Under the pieces are notes generated by a model. The model saw nothing but the letters and a program-made list of their open reading frames with translations. It was not told where the DNA came from and made no database searches. Both the position numbers and the translations under genes were made by a program. DNA of 64,000 nt from Sulfurivermis sp040755915 (GTDB taxonomy: Bacteria; Pseudomonadota; Gammaproteobacteria; Thiohalomonadales; Thiohalomonadaceae): positions 62,001-126,000 of the forward strand of contig JBFLWM010000041.1 in NCBI GenBank assembly GCA_040755915.1. The letters are read 5' to 3'. Positions 35,289 through 44,033 of the stretch are shown in pieces. Every line of letters starts with the position of its first letter. Position 1 is the first letter of the stretch.

Positions 35289-36563
35289 ATGAAGCAGGAA
35301 AAGGCCGATTTTCTGGGTATTCCTTCCTTCCCCTCTTCGGCAGCCGGACGCGGCCAGGTGGCCACGCCGGAACGCTGGCTGATGCGCCAGCTGCTGCGCA
35401 GTCTGGGGGATCCTCCGATCCGCGTGCGTTTCTGGGATGGCGCCGAAATGGAGCCGGTGCCTGGCGCGGCGCGCACCACGGTGGTGATTCACGATCGCAT
35501 GGCCCTGTGGCGTCTGGTGCGCCATCCCATGCTGCATTTCGGTGATGACTACAGCCTGGGTCGCATCGACGTGGAGGGTGATCTGGTCGAGTTCCTCGAT
35601 ACCGTGTTCCGCCACCGCCCGCGCAACCGCAGCAGCAGCCCGACCCGGCGCCAGCTGCTGGAACGCCTGCAGCGGGTACACCGCAATACCCTGCGCGGTT
35701 CGCGCCAAAACATCCATCACCATTACGACATCGGCAACGATTTCTATCGTCTCTGGCTCGATCACGAGATGCAGTACACCTGCGCCTATTTTCCCGACCC
35801 GGCGATGACGCTGGAGGCCGCGCAGCTGGCCAAGCTGGACCACGTCTGCCGCAAGCTGCAACTGAAACCGGGCGAAACCGTGGTGGAGGCTGGTTGCGGC
35901 TGGGGCGGTCTGGCGCGGCACATGGCGCGCTACTACGGCGTCAAGGTGCGGGCCTACAACATCTCCTCCGAACAGGTGGCCTATGCGCGCGAGCGCGCCG
36001 CGCAGGAGGGTCTGGCCGATCGTGTCGAATACGTGCTGGATGATTACCGCACCATCGCCGGCGAGTACGATGCCTTCGTCTCGGTCGGCATGCTGGAACA
36101 CGTCGGTGCCGAGCATTACCACGAACTGGGCGGCGTCATCGACAGTGCCCTCAAGCCCGGTGGCCGTGGCTTGATCCATTCCATCGGCCAGAATCAGGCG
36201 CAGCCGATGACGGCCTGGGCGGAGCGGCGCATCTTCCCCGGCGCCTATCCACCGACGTTGCGTGAAATGATGATGATCTTCGAGCCGTACAACTTCTCGG
36301 TGCTCGACGTGGAAAACCTGCGCCTGCACTACGCGCGCACCCTGGAGCACTGGCTGCGGCGCTACGAGACACACGAGGACGAGGTGGAGCGGATGTTCGA
36401 TGCCCCGTTCGTACGTGCCTGGCGGCTGTATCTGGCCTCATCCATCGCCAGTTTCACCAGCGGCAGCCTGCAATTGTTCCAGGTGCTGTTCGCCCGCGCC
36501 CAGCACAACGCATTGCCCTGGTCGCGTGCCCATCTCTATCGCAACGATGCGCACAGGGAGTAG
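35289..36563 (+). CDS. Cyclopropane-fatty-acyl-phospholipid synthase-like methyltransferase
   Basis: A 424-residue SAM-dependent methyltransferase. HHYDIGNDFYRLWLDHEMQYTCAYF and VVEAGCGWGGLARHMA are diagnostic of the Cfa family, and the C-terminal RRYETHEDEV and YLASSIASFTSG segments fit. Members add a methylene to the double bond of acyl chains in the membrane; others make methyl-branched chains. ATG 35289 has GGAGG 10 bases upstream. A hairpin precedes it (GACACC/GGTGTC near 35210-35235). A flavoprotein gene follows after 3 bases, so both steps likely form one pathway. Confidence 0.92.
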   Translation: MKQEKADFLGIPSFPSSAAGRGQVATPERWLMRQLLRSLGDPPIRVRFWDGAEMEPVPGAARTTVVIHDRMALWRLVRHPMLHFGDDYSLGRIDVEGDLVEFLDTVFRHRPRNRSSSPTRRQLLERLQRVHRNTLRGSRQNIHHHYDIGNDFYRLWLDHEMQYTCAYFPDPAMTLEAAQLAKLDHVCRKLQLKPGETVVEAGCGWGGLARHMARYYGVKVRAYNISSEQVAYARERAAQEGLADRVEYVLDDYRTIAGEYDAFVSVGMLEHVGAEHYHELGGVIDSALKPGGRGLIHSIGQNQAQPMTAWAERRIFPGAYPPTLREMMMIFEPYNFSVLDVENLRLHYARTLEHWLRRYETHEDEVERMFDAPFVRAWRLYLASSIASFTSGSLQLFQVLFARAQHNALPWSRAHLYRNDAHRE

Positions 36564-36566
36564 CTC

Positions 36567-37694
36567 ATGGATGCATGCGATGCCGTGATCGTCGGCGGCG
36601 GGCCGGCGGGATCCACCCTGGCCTGGCGCCTGGCGGCGCAGGGCAGGCATGTTGTCGTGCTGGACAAAAAGACCTTCCCGCGCGACAAGGTGTGTGCCGG
36701 CTGGATCACTCCGGCGGTGGTGGAGATGCTGCAGCTGGACCTGGCCGATTATGGGCAGGGGCGCACCCTGCAGCCGATCCACCGTTTCCGCACCGGCCTC
36801 ATCGGCGGCGAGGAGGTGCTCACCGACTACGGCGCGACGGTCAGTTACGGCATCCGTCGCCGCGAGTTCGACGACTACCTGCTGCGCCGCAGCGGCGCGC
36901 GTCTTCTCCTGGGGGAAGGGCTGGACAGCATCGGGCGCGACGGCCGCCACTGGATCATCAACGGTCACCTGCGCACGCCCCTGCTCGTCGGCGCCGGTGG
37001 TCACTATTGCCCGGTGGCACGCCATCTCGGTGCTGAACTGGGTGCGGAGGAAGGTCCGGTGACGGCACAGGAGGTGGAGTTCGAGCTGTCGCCGCAGCAG
37101 GCGGCGGCCTGCACCGTGGCGCCGGATACGCCGGAACTGTTCTTCACGCCGGAGCTGGACGGCTACGGCTGGGTGTTCCGCAAGGGAGCGGTGCTCAACA
37201 TCGGTCTCGGCCGCGAGGCGGGCGGCAAGCTGGGTGACTCCGTCAGCGCCTTCACCGACTGGCTGCAACTGCAGGGCAAGATCCCCGCAGACCTCCCGCA
37301 GCGCTTTCATGGTCATGCCTACCTGTTCTATCCCCAGCGTCGCCCACGCCGCGTGGTGGCTGACGGTGTGCTGCTCGTCGGCGATGCCGCAGGGCTGGCC
37401 TACCCGCAGAGCGGCGAGGGTATCCGCCCGGCGGTGGAGTCGGCGCTGCTCGCCGCTGCGGTGATTGCCGTCGCGGACGGCGACTGGCGCGCCGAATGTC
37501 TTGCCCCCTACGCGGCGAGGCTCAGCGCCCGTTTCGGCCCGCGCCAGGCCGCACCCGCGGCATTGCCCTGGTTGCCGCCAGCGGTGAAACGCTTCTTCGC
37601 CGGCCGCCTGCTCGGCAACCCGTTCTTCACCCGCCGTGTGGTACTGGATCGCTGGTTTCTGCATCGCGCCCAGCCGGCCTTGCGCACCGGCTGA
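36567..37694 (+). CDS. Geranylgeranyl-reductase-like FAD oxidoreductase
   Basis: A 375-residue flavoprotein with the N-terminal dinucleotide fold VIVGGGPAGSTLAWRLA, the family segment DKKTFPRDKVCAGWITP, and the second FAD motif LLVGDAAGLAYPQSGEGI. These identify the geranylgeranyl reductase / CrtI-related group, which reduces isolated carbon-carbon double bonds of isoprenoids. The 3-base gap to the cyclopropane-synthase-like gene suggests an acyl-chain substrate. A hairpin over the stop codon ends the operon. Confidence 0.88.
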   Translation: MDACDAVIVGGGPAGSTLAWRLAAQGRHVVVLDKKTFPRDKVCAGWITPAVVEMLQLDLADYGQGRTLQPIHRFRTGLIGGEEVLTDYGATVSYGIRRREFDDYLLRRSGARLLLGEGLDSIGRDGRHWIINGHLRTPLLVGAGGHYCPVARHLGAELGAEEGPVTAQEVEFELSPQQAAACTVAPDTPELFFTPELDGYGWVFRKGAVLNIGLGREAGGKLGDSVSAFTDWLQLQGKIPADLPQRFHGHAYLFYPQRRPRRVVADGVLLVGDAAGLAYPQSGEGIRPAVESALLAAAVIAVADGDWRAECLAPYAARLSARFGPRQAAPAALPWLPPAVKRFFAGRLLGNPFFTRRVVLDRWFLHRAQPALRTG

Positions 37695-37710
37695 GCAGCC
37701 GGTCGTATTT
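37686..37710 (+). terminator. Hairpin terminator of the CFA operon
   Basis: A perfect 7-bp stem ACCGGCT (37686-37692) with AGCCGGT (37697-37703) overlaps the TGA stop and is followed by CGTATTT. The T tract is weak. Confidence 0.5.
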
Positions 37711-37815
37711 GCGGGTGCGGGAATAATTCACCCCGCTGCCTCCTCTATTAGCTGCAGCCGTGCCATTGGGTGCGCAAGTTGTGTGGTTTTTCACGCTACC
37801 TGCTCCATGGCGACG

Positions 37816-37821
37816 TATAAT
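37816..37821 (+). promoter_or_regulatory. Consensus -10 element before the response regulator
   Basis: A TATAAT lies 53 bases before the GTG start. No good -35 is seen at 16-18 bases, so an activator-dependent promoter is possible. Confidence 0.45.
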
Positions 37822-37873
37822 CGCCCCATCCTGCCTGATGGCAGGGGTGTAACGATAAGCTAAGGAGCCGGGA

Positions 37874-38509
37874 GTGATACGTGTCCTGATCGTCGATGAC
37901 CACGCCATCGTGCGGCGCGGCATCCGCGACATCATCGCCGATGAGCCCGACATGACCGTGGTGGCCGAAGCTGCCGATGGCCCCGAGGCCCTGGCCCAGG
38001 CACAGTGCTGCGAGTGGGATGTCTGCCTGCTCGATCTCGCCATGCCCGGCATGCACGGCACCGACGTACTGGCCCGGCTGCGGCGCGAATGTCCCGGCCG
38101 GCCGGTGCTGATCGTCAGCATGCATCCCGAGGCGGAATACGGTCCGCGCCTGTTGCGCGCCGGTGCCGCCGGTTATCTGCCCAAGGAGACCGCGCCGGAA
38201 CTGCTGGTCACCGCCATCCGGCAGGTGGCCGCCGGCGAACGCTACGTCAGTCCCGTCCTTGCCGCGGTGCTGGAGGCGAAGAAGCGCAAAGTCGTGGCCG
38301 GCCGCCGGCCACTGCATGCCGTGCTGTCCGAGCGTGAAACCCAGGTGCTGCGCCATATCGCCAACGGCCGCGGCCTGTCCGACATCTCCTCCCTCATGGC
38401 CCTCAGCCCCAAGACCGTCAGTACCTACCGCTACCGCCTGCTGGTGAAGATGCACATGAAGAGCAACGCCGAGCTGACGCGCTATGCGGTGGAGAACAAG
38501 CTGATCTAG
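37874..38509 (+). CDS. Orphan NarL/FixJ-type response regulator
   Basis: A 211-residue regulator with a receiver domain (LIVDDHAIVRRG, phospho-acceptor Asp in CLLDLAMPGMHG, Lys in YLPKE) and a LuxR-type helix-turn-helix (LSERETQVLRHIANGRGLSDISSLMALSPKTVSTYRYRLLVKM). The start is GTG with a GGAG site. No kinase gene is adjacent; the nearest in the window are the heme kinase at 389 and NarX at 60864. Target genes unknown. Confidence 0.92.
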   Translation: MIRVLIVDDHAIVRRGIRDIIADEPDMTVVAEAADGPEALAQAQCCEWDVCLLDLAMPGMHGTDVLARLRRECPGRPVLIVSMHPEAEYGPRLLRAGAAGYLPKETAPELLVTAIRQVAAGERYVSPVLAAVLEAKKRKVVAGRRPLHAVLSERETQVLRHIANGRGLSDISSLMALSPKTVSTYRYRLLVKMHMKSNAELTRYAVENKLI

Positions 38510-38618
38510 ATCGGCTGCGCCTGCATTTTCTCCGGCACGACAGTTTGCTCTTGGCTACCCTTTGGCCATAGGCGGTGTCGTCCCGGTCCCGTCCCACAAC
38601 GGATATGGAGGTCGTGTC

Positions 38619-39506
38619 ATGGAGTACTCATTGCGCTGGTTCCTGCTGGCACTGTTGCTGTTGCCGCTGGCTGCCCTGGCCGATCTCAGCGGCCGCTGGC
38701 AGGGCAATGACGGCGGGGTGTACTACCTGCGCCAGATGGGCGAGGAACTGCACTGGTACGGTGAACAGAAGGTGACGGAGCCGCGCTGGGCCAACGTGTT
38801 TCACGGCCGTATCCGCGGCGAGCGCATCAACGGCGCATGGCTGGACGTGCCCAAGGGGCAGACGCTGGGAGAGGGCAATCTCAGCCTCGTCATCAGGAAC
38901 AATGGTCAGGTGCTGGAACGCACGCGCGAAACCGGTGGTTTCGGCGGCTCGCGCTGGACGCGAGTGGGGGCGTTGCCGGAGCCGGCCCAGGCGGTACCGC
39001 TCATGCCGCTCAAGCCCATGCAATCGCAGATGGTGATGCCGGTGCCGGTCCTCAAGGAGGATTGCATCGCCTTCAATCCGGCAAACATCACGGTCACCCA
39101 GGCGAACAATCGCTGGAAGATTGCCGATGGCAGTCACTGGCTGTTCGACTTCGAGGGCCGGCAGGACGAGGCCCGGCAGGCACAGCGCATCATGCGTCAC
39201 TACGGCATGAACCAGACCTGTTACGTCGGCCGGCCACAGCCTGCGTTGACCTATATGCTGGCAAACAGTGCGGCACCGGCCGGCAGTCTGCGCGGCGAGG
39301 ATTGTGTGGCATTCAACAATGCGAATCTGGCCGTGGTCCAGTCCGGCGGACGCTGGAAGATTGCCGACGGCAGCCACTGGCTGTTCGACTTCGAGGACAA
39401 GCGCGACGAGGCGGAGCAGGCCCTTGCGCTGCTGCGCAAGTATGGCTTTACCCACAGCTGCTACGTGGGGCGCCCGCAGCCGAGCTTCACCTATTTGCGC
39501 CGTTGA
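38619..39506 (+). CDS. Exported protein with two C-terminal WKI-SHWLFDF repeats
   Basis: A 295-residue protein with a signal peptide ending near ALA-D (residue 22). An N-terminal beta-rich region (GRWQGNDGGVYYLRQMG) resembles small lipocalin-like domains. Two 68-residue repeats follow (about 147-215 and 228-295), each with D-C-x-A-F-N, RWKIADGSHWLFDFE, an EA-rich helix and CYVGRPQP ending at TY. The paired Cys in each repeat probably form a disulfide. Similar repeats occur at the C-termini of exported proteins in several bacterial phyla. I cannot assign a function. Confidence 0.85.
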   Translation: MEYSLRWFLLALLLLPLAALADLSGRWQGNDGGVYYLRQMGEELHWYGEQKVTEPRWANVFHGRIRGERINGAWLDVPKGQTLGEGNLSLVIRNNGQVLERTRETGGFGGSRWTRVGALPEPAQAVPLMPLKPMQSQMVMPVPVLKEDCIAFNPANITVTQANNRWKIADGSHWLFDFEGRQDEARQAQRIMRHYGMNQTCYVGRPQPALTYMLANSAAPAGSLRGEDCVAFNNANLAVVQSGGRWKIADGSHWLFDFEDKRDEAEQALALLRKYGFTHSCYVGRPQPSFTYLRR

Positions 39507-39560
39507 GCGCCGCTGCCCTGCCGACACCCGGATGATATCCCGGGGCGGCAGGCGCGCAGG

Positions 39561-40133
39561 TCATCGCACCCGCTCCGCAGGATGCGGCAGCGCCTGCGCG
39601 GGCGTAGTGTCGAGCGGCCCTTGATGGGCGTAAGGATGTTGCTCCGGCCGCGTCAGAAACAGAAACACGCCCAGTGCGATTAGCAGCAGACTGGCGCCGC
39701 CAATGATGGCCACCGGATAACCCAGATTCCCCGCCAGTTCCAGCTGACTGTACTTGATCACCATGATCAGGCCCTCAAGCACCAGCGCAATGCATACCAC
39801 ACCGACAAAGCGGGCAATGGAGCGACGTACTGCGGCATAGATGTCGTCATCGCTTTCCTGCACGTATTCCTTGCCGACGTTGAAGCCCAGTTCGAAGGCT
39901 GCCAGAGAGATCACTGCGGCATTGATGGCGGCGATCAGTCCGGATGTCAGGCCTTTGGGTTCGCTGACGGCAGCGACAAACTCGCGCAGAGAGACAACGG
40001 CAAAGGCGATGGACAATGCAAGGAACAGCAGCGAGAAAAAGATGGCCAGGATGCTGCGCAATCGCTCGGTAGGTGCTGCCGCCGTGGCTGCGCTATGGGG
40101 CAGGGACAACATATCCGTACCGGTGGTGTGCAT
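39561..40133 (-). CDS. Hypothetical membrane protein, four helices
   Basis: A 190-residue inner-membrane protein with four predicted helices (ILAIFFSLLFLALSIAFAVVS, SGLIAAINAAVISLAAFELGF, VGVVCIALVLEGLIMVI, YPVAIIGGASLLLIALGVFLF). An acidic loop (ESDDDIYAAVRRSIARF) lies between helices two and three. ATG 40133 has an AGGGA ribosome site. The family is not recognised. It is monocistronic and convergent with the repeat protein. Confidence 0.8.
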   Translation of the reverse strand: MHTTGTDMLSLPHSAATAAAPTERLRSILAIFFSLLFLALSIAFAVVSLREFVAAVSEPKGLTSGLIAAINAAVISLAAFELGFNVGKEYVQESDDDIYAAVRRSIARFVGVVCIALVLEGLIMVIKYSQLELAGNLGYPVAIIGGASLLLIALGVFLFLTRPEQHPYAHQGPLDTTPAQALPHPAERVR

Positions 40134-40277
40134 GGTGAAACTCCCTGAGTAATGGCTCGGGGAGTGAGACTCACATGGAGGGCAACTGTTCCGCGATAAT
40201 GGCCGCGGCCAGGCCAAAGCACGACACTGGTCGCAAAAATCGGCAGCGATGGCGCGTTTTCTTGCCGTGATGTGATG

Positions 40278-41132
40278 TCATTCACCGACCAGCCATGCAA
40301 CCGTCCAGCGGCCATGTCCGGCGTGGTCCAGACACTGATGCAGCCAGGGCAGCAGGGCCTTGAGTTGTTCGTCCAGCTGCCAGGGCGGATTGATGAGCAG
40401 CATGCCGCTGCCGTGCATGCCGCCTATATGCATGGGGCCGCCGTCGTCGGGTGCGATGCACAGTTCCACATACAACTGTTTGCGGATGCCGCTTTCCTTC
40501 ATGCGTCGGTGCAGCCGTTCGATGCTGGGGCGATTGAGGATCGGATACCACAGGGCGTACAGGCCGGTGGGCCAGCGCGCGTGGGCGTGGCCCAGGGCGG
40601 TGGTGACCTGATCGAATTCGCTTTTTACTTCATAGGACGGGTCGATCAGCACCAGGCCGCGTTTTTCCTTCGGTGGCAGAAACGCCTTCAGGCCCTGATA
40701 GCCGTCCTGGTGATGCACCGCCACCTGGCGATCGCCGGCGAACTCCTGTTTCAGCAGCGGCACGTCGCTGCCATGCAGCTCGCACAGCACCAGGCGATCG
40801 TGGGCGCGGGCGAAGTGACGTGCGATGCGCGGCGAGCCGGGGTAGTAATGCAATCTGCCGTCAGGATTGAGGTCGCGCACCGCATCGAGGTAGGGCGTGA
40901 CCTGTGCCGGGACATCGTCGCGTTGCCATAGCCGTGCAATGCCGTCGCGCCATTCGTCGGTCTTCTGTGCCTCCGGCGCGCGCAGGTCGTAGCGACCGAC
41001 GCCGGCATGGGTCTCCAGATAGCAGAACGGCGTGTCCTTGCGCGTCAGCGCCTGCATCAGCAGCGCCAGCACGGAATGCTTGAGGATGTCGCCGTGATTG
41101 CCGGCGTGATAGGCGTGGCGGTAGCTCAGCAT
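40278..41132 (-). CDS. rlmJ: 23S rRNA (adenine2030-N6)-methyltransferase
   Basis: RlmJ makes m6A2030 in 23S rRNA. The 284-residue product starts MLSYRHAYHAGNHGDILKH, the family signature that forms the SAM pocket, and has the catalytic LIDPSYE. FCYLETHAGVGRYDL is motif I. Length matches E. coli (280). Confidence 0.96.
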   Translation of the reverse strand: MLSYRHAYHAGNHGDILKHSVLALLMQALTRKDTPFCYLETHAGVGRYDLRAPEAQKTDEWRDGIARLWQRDDVPAQVTPYLDAVRDLNPDGRLHYYPGSPRIARHFARAHDRLVLCELHGSDVPLLKQEFAGDRQVAVHHQDGYQGLKAFLPPKEKRGLVLIDPSYEVKSEFDQVTTALGHAHARWPTGLYALWYPILNRPSIERLHRRMKESGIRKQLYVELCIAPDDGGPMHIGGMHGSGMLLINPPWQLDEQLKALLPWLHQCLDHAGHGRWTVAWLVGE

Positions 41133-41141
41133 TTTTTCTCA

Positions 41142-41200
41142 AATTCAAAATTTGAAATTCAATGTCCGCGGTTTCGATTCTGAAGCTTGAATTTTGAATT
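41142..41200. repeat. AT-rich inverted repeat between rlmJ and purT
   Basis: AATTCAAAATT at 41142-41152 is exactly inverted at 41190-41200, 37 bases apart, in a region much richer in AT than its surroundings. The right arm TTGAATTTTGAATT resembles the left arm of the hairpin before tRNA-Gln (TTGAATTGTGAATT at 12264-12277), 13 of 14 bases. Confidence 0.6.
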
Positions 41201-41204
41201 GCGG

Positions 41205-42404
41205 TTACGGCTTGACCGGGCGCACCTTCGATGCGGCCAGTCTGGCGCGGGTGCGGCAGTCGTCGACGTCGTTGCCGAAGGCCAGCGCCACGCCCATGCG
41301 GCGGCGCGGGAAGGCCTCGGGTTTGCCGAACAGGCGCAGGTCGGTGTTGGGCACGGCCAAGGCTTCCGCGACGCCCTCATAGGCGATGCCGGTTTCGTTC
41401 ATGCCGCCGTAGATCACGGCGCTGGCGCCGGCAGAGCGCAGGGCGGTGGTTACCGGCAGGCCGAGGATGGCGCGGGCGTGCAGCTCGAACTCGGACAGTA
41501 CCTGGGTGGCCAGGGTGACCAGGCCGGTGTCGTGCGGGCGCGGGCTGACCTCGGAGAACCATACCTCATCGCCCTTGATGAACAGCTCGACGCCGAAGAT
41601 GCCGCGCCCGCCCAGATTGGCGGTGACCTTGCGGGCGATGTCGCGCGAGCGTTCCAGGGCGACGGGGCTCATGGGTTGCGGCTGCCAGCTCTCCACGTAG
41701 TCGCCCTTTTCCTGGCGGTGGCCGATGGGCTCGCAGAAAAAGGTTTCCACCTCGCCCGAGTCGCCGACGGCGCGCACGGTGAGCTGGGTGATCTCGTAGT
41801 CGAAATCGATCATCTCCTCGACGATGACGCGGCCCTGGTCGACGCGGCTGCCGCTCCTGGCATAGTCCCAGGCGGTCTGCACGTCGGCCGGGCCGTGAAC
41901 GGTGGACTGGCCCTTGCCGGAGGAGGACATCACCGGCTTGACGATGCAGGGATAGCCGATGCCGCCGTCGATGGCCGCCTGCAACTGCTCCAGGCTGTCG
42001 GCGAAGGCATAGCGCGAGGTGGCCAGGCCCAGTTCCTCGGCGGCGAGGCGGCGGATCCCCTCGCGGTTCATGGTCAGGCGCGCGGCGCGGGCGGTGGGGA
42101 TCACCTCGGCCAGGCCGTCGGCCTCGATACGCAGCAGTTCGTCGGTGGCGATGGCCTCGATCTCCGGCACGATGAGGTGCGGCCGCTCCAGCTCCACCAG
42201 GCTGCGCAGGGCGCGCGGGTCGGCCATGTTGATGACGTGGCCGCGGTGGGCCACCTGCTGGCCGGGGGCGTTGGCGTAGCGGTCGACGGCGATGACCTCC
42301 ACACCGAGGCGTTGCAGGGCGATGATCACCTCCTTGCCCAGCTCGCCGGCGCCGAGCAGCATCACACGGGTGGCGGAGGGGGAGAGGGGGGTACCGAGGC
42401 GCAT
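41205..42404 (-). CDS. purT: Formate-dependent phosphoribosylglycinamide formyltransferase
   Basis: PurT forms FGAR from GAR, formate and ATP in purine synthesis, independent of folate. The 399-residue ATP-grasp enzyme shows MLLGAGELGKEV, VDRYANAPGQQVAHR and the ATP-grasp segment CIVKPVMSSSGKGQS, close to E. coli PurT (392). ATG 42404 has AAGGA 9 bases upstream; a longer frame to 42521 runs through the peroxiredoxin promoter and is rejected. Confidence 0.96.
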   Translation of the reverse strand: MRLGTPLSPSATRVMLLGAGELGKEVIIALQRLGVEVIAVDRYANAPGQQVAHRGHVINMADPRALRSLVELERPHLIVPEIEAIATDELLRIEADGLAEVIPTARAARLTMNREGIRRLAAEELGLATSRYAFADSLEQLQAAIDGGIGYPCIVKPVMSSSGKGQSTVHGPADVQTAWDYARSGSRVDQGRVIVEEMIDFDYEITQLTVRAVGDSGEVETFFCEPIGHRQEKGDYVESWQPQPMSPVALERSRDIARKVTANLGGRGIFGVELFIKGDEVWFSEVSPRPHDTGLVTLATQVLSEFELHARAILGLPVTTALRSAGASAVIYGGMNETGIAYEGVAEALAVPNTDLRLFGKPEAFPRRRMGVALAFGNDVDDCRTRARLAASKVRPVKP

Positions 42405-42520
42405 GGCGGATTGTCCTTGTGATGACCGGGAAATGACCCTATGTAAGGGGCTGGATCCTACCACCCTGCCGCCCCCGGGCGGGGAATTGCGGCGGAAATC
42501 CATACTATGGAAATCAGGCA

Positions 42521-42549
42521 TTGACCGGCGCGGAAAAACTGCATAATAT
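42521..42549 (+). promoter_or_regulatory. Strong sigma-70 promoter for the peroxiredoxin gene
   Basis: TTGACC (42521-42526), a 17-base spacer and TAATAT (42544-42549) give a near-consensus promoter. An AAGGAGA site precedes the ATG at 42601. Strong constitutive expression is expected. Confidence 0.85.
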
Positions 42550-42600
42550 GCGCGCCATTCTTAGACTTAATCCAAATCAACCTCAAACAAGGAGATTGCA

Positions 42601-43206
42601 ATGGGCGTACTCGTAGGCCGTAAGGCTCCGGACTTCACCGCTCCCGCCGTGCTGGGCGACGGCTCCATCGTGGACGAGTTCCACTTCGCCGGTGCCACCA
42701 AGAACAAGTATGCAGTGGTGTTCTTCTACCCGCTGGACTTCACCTTCGTCTGCCCCTCCGAGCTGATCGCCTTCGATCACCGCCTGGAGGAATTCAAGAA
42801 GCGCAATTGCGAAGTGATCGGCGTCTCCATCGACTCCCACTTCACCCACAATGCCTGGCGCAACACCCCGGTCAACCAGGGCGGCATCGGTCAGGTGGGC
42901 TACACCCTGGTGGCCGACATGACCCACAACATCTGCAAGGCCTTCGACGTCGAGACCCCGGACGGTGCCGTCGCCTTCCGCGGCTCCTTCCTCATCGACC
43001 GTCAGGGTGTGGTGCGTCACCAGATCGTCAACGACCTGCCGCTGGGCCGCGACATCGACGAGATGCTGCGCATGGTCGACGCCCTGCAGTTCTTCGAAGA
43101 GCACGGCGAGGTCTGCCCGGCCGGCTGGAACAAGGGCAAGAAGGGCATGAAGGCCGACCCGAAGGGCGTCGCCGAGTACCTGGCCAGCGAAGCCGGCAAG
43201 CTGTAA
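42601..43206 (+). CDS. Typical 2-Cys peroxiredoxin
   Basis: A 201-residue AhpC/TSA-family thiol peroxidase that reduces hydrogen peroxide and organic peroxides. The peroxidatic Cys51 lies in DFTFVCPSE and the resolving Cys172 in GEVCPAGW. The C-terminal extension (KKGMKADPKGVAEYL) is the robust-to-sensitive loop region typical of eukaryote-like Prx. No AhpF reductase is adjacent, so thioredoxin is the likely donor. Strong promoter and terminator make it a single-gene unit with high expected expression. Confidence 0.95.
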   Translation: MGVLVGRKAPDFTAPAVLGDGSIVDEFHFAGATKNKYAVVFFYPLDFTFVCPSELIAFDHRLEEFKKRNCEVIGVSIDSHFTHNAWRNTPVNQGGIGQVGYTLVADMTHNICKAFDVETPDGAVAFRGSFLIDRQGVVRHQIVNDLPLGRDIDEMLRMVDALQFFEEHGEVCPAGWNKGKKGMKADPKGVAEYLASEAGKL

Positions 43207-43228
43207 GCCGCTTCCAGCTGCAGTAAAC

Positions 43229-43265
43229 AAAAAGGCCGACCGGGGCGACCCGGTCGGCCTTTTTT
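43229..43265. terminator. Bidirectional terminator, peroxiredoxin/DUF502
   Basis: An 11-bp perfect stem GGCCGACCGGG (43234-43244) with CCCGGTCGGCC (43249-43259), GCGA loop, flanked by A5 and T6. It serves both converging genes. Confidence 0.92.
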
Positions 43266-43279
43266 CATGCAGGAGGCGC

Positions 43280-43951
43280 CTATTCCTCCGTCGCGGTACT
43301 GCCGTAGTTGATTCCCCCCGGCGACACCGTGCCGCCGGAGATGATGAAGGTCATCGCCTCGTCCACCGTCCAGTCGGTGGATACCACCCGTTCCAGCGGC
43401 ACGATCTCCAGATAGCCGGAGGTGGGATTGGGCGTGGTGGGTACGTACACCGCCGCCAGCTTGCGGCCGGTCTTTTCATCGGTGAGCACCTGGGTGACGA
43501 AGCCGACGGCGCGCATCTCCGGAGTGGGAAACTCGATCAGCACCACGCGCTGCACGCTGTCGGGCTTCTGCTGCAGGGCCGAGATCAGTTTCTTGGTGGC
43601 GCCGTACACGGTCTGCACCAGGGGGATGCGCTCGATGAGGGCCTCCAGCAGCGCGATGAGGCGTCGCCCCAGCACACGGGTGGTGACCCAGCCCAGCAGA
43701 TAGAGCGACAGTAGGGTGACCAGGGCCGCCAGCAGCGACTGGAACCATGGCGTCAGCAGCCATTCCGCCACGGTGGGTGAGGTCTGCTCCAGCCCGCGCG
43801 ACAGCCCGCGCACCCAGGGACGGCCGAATTTGGTCAACTGGTTGAACAGGAAGCTGAACACCAGCCAGGTGATCCAGATGGGGATCATTACCAGCACGCC
43901 GGTGATGACGTAGCGCTGAAAGTGGGTGGTGGAGCCGGATTCCTTTTGCAT
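43280..43951 (-). CDS. DUF502-family membrane protein
   Basis: A 223-residue inner-membrane protein of the DUF502 family: an N-terminal helix with RYVITGVLVMIPIWITWLV, a second (SLLAALVTLLSLYLLGWVTT), the conserved IPLVQTVYGATKKL segment and a periplasmic or cytosolic beta domain with VYVPTTPNPTSGYL. Function of DUF502 is unknown. It is divergent from the glycosyltransferase cluster and shares an 82-base promoter gap with it. Confidence 0.9.
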   Translation of the reverse strand: MQKESGSTTHFQRYVITGVLVMIPIWITWLVFSFLFNQLTKFGRPWVRGLSRGLEQTSPTVAEWLLTPWFQSLLAALVTLLSLYLLGWVTTRVLGRRLIALLEALIERIPLVQTVYGATKKLISALQQKPDSVQRVVLIEFPTPEMRAVGFVTQVLTDEKTGRKLAAVYVPTTPNPTSGYLEIVPLERVVSTDWTVDEAMTFIISGGTVSPGGINYGSTATEE

Positions 43952-44033
43952 GGGCTATCCCCGTGTGAATGCTGACATCTATCTGTAACCGTTCGGTTAT
44001 CGAAGTGCAATACGGCCGCCGTAGCCTGCGTCG

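Noticed and set aside
42405..42521. Longer PurT start at 42521
   Set aside because: It would run through the peroxiredoxin promoter and adds residues absent from PurT; the ATG at 42404 has a good ribosome site.
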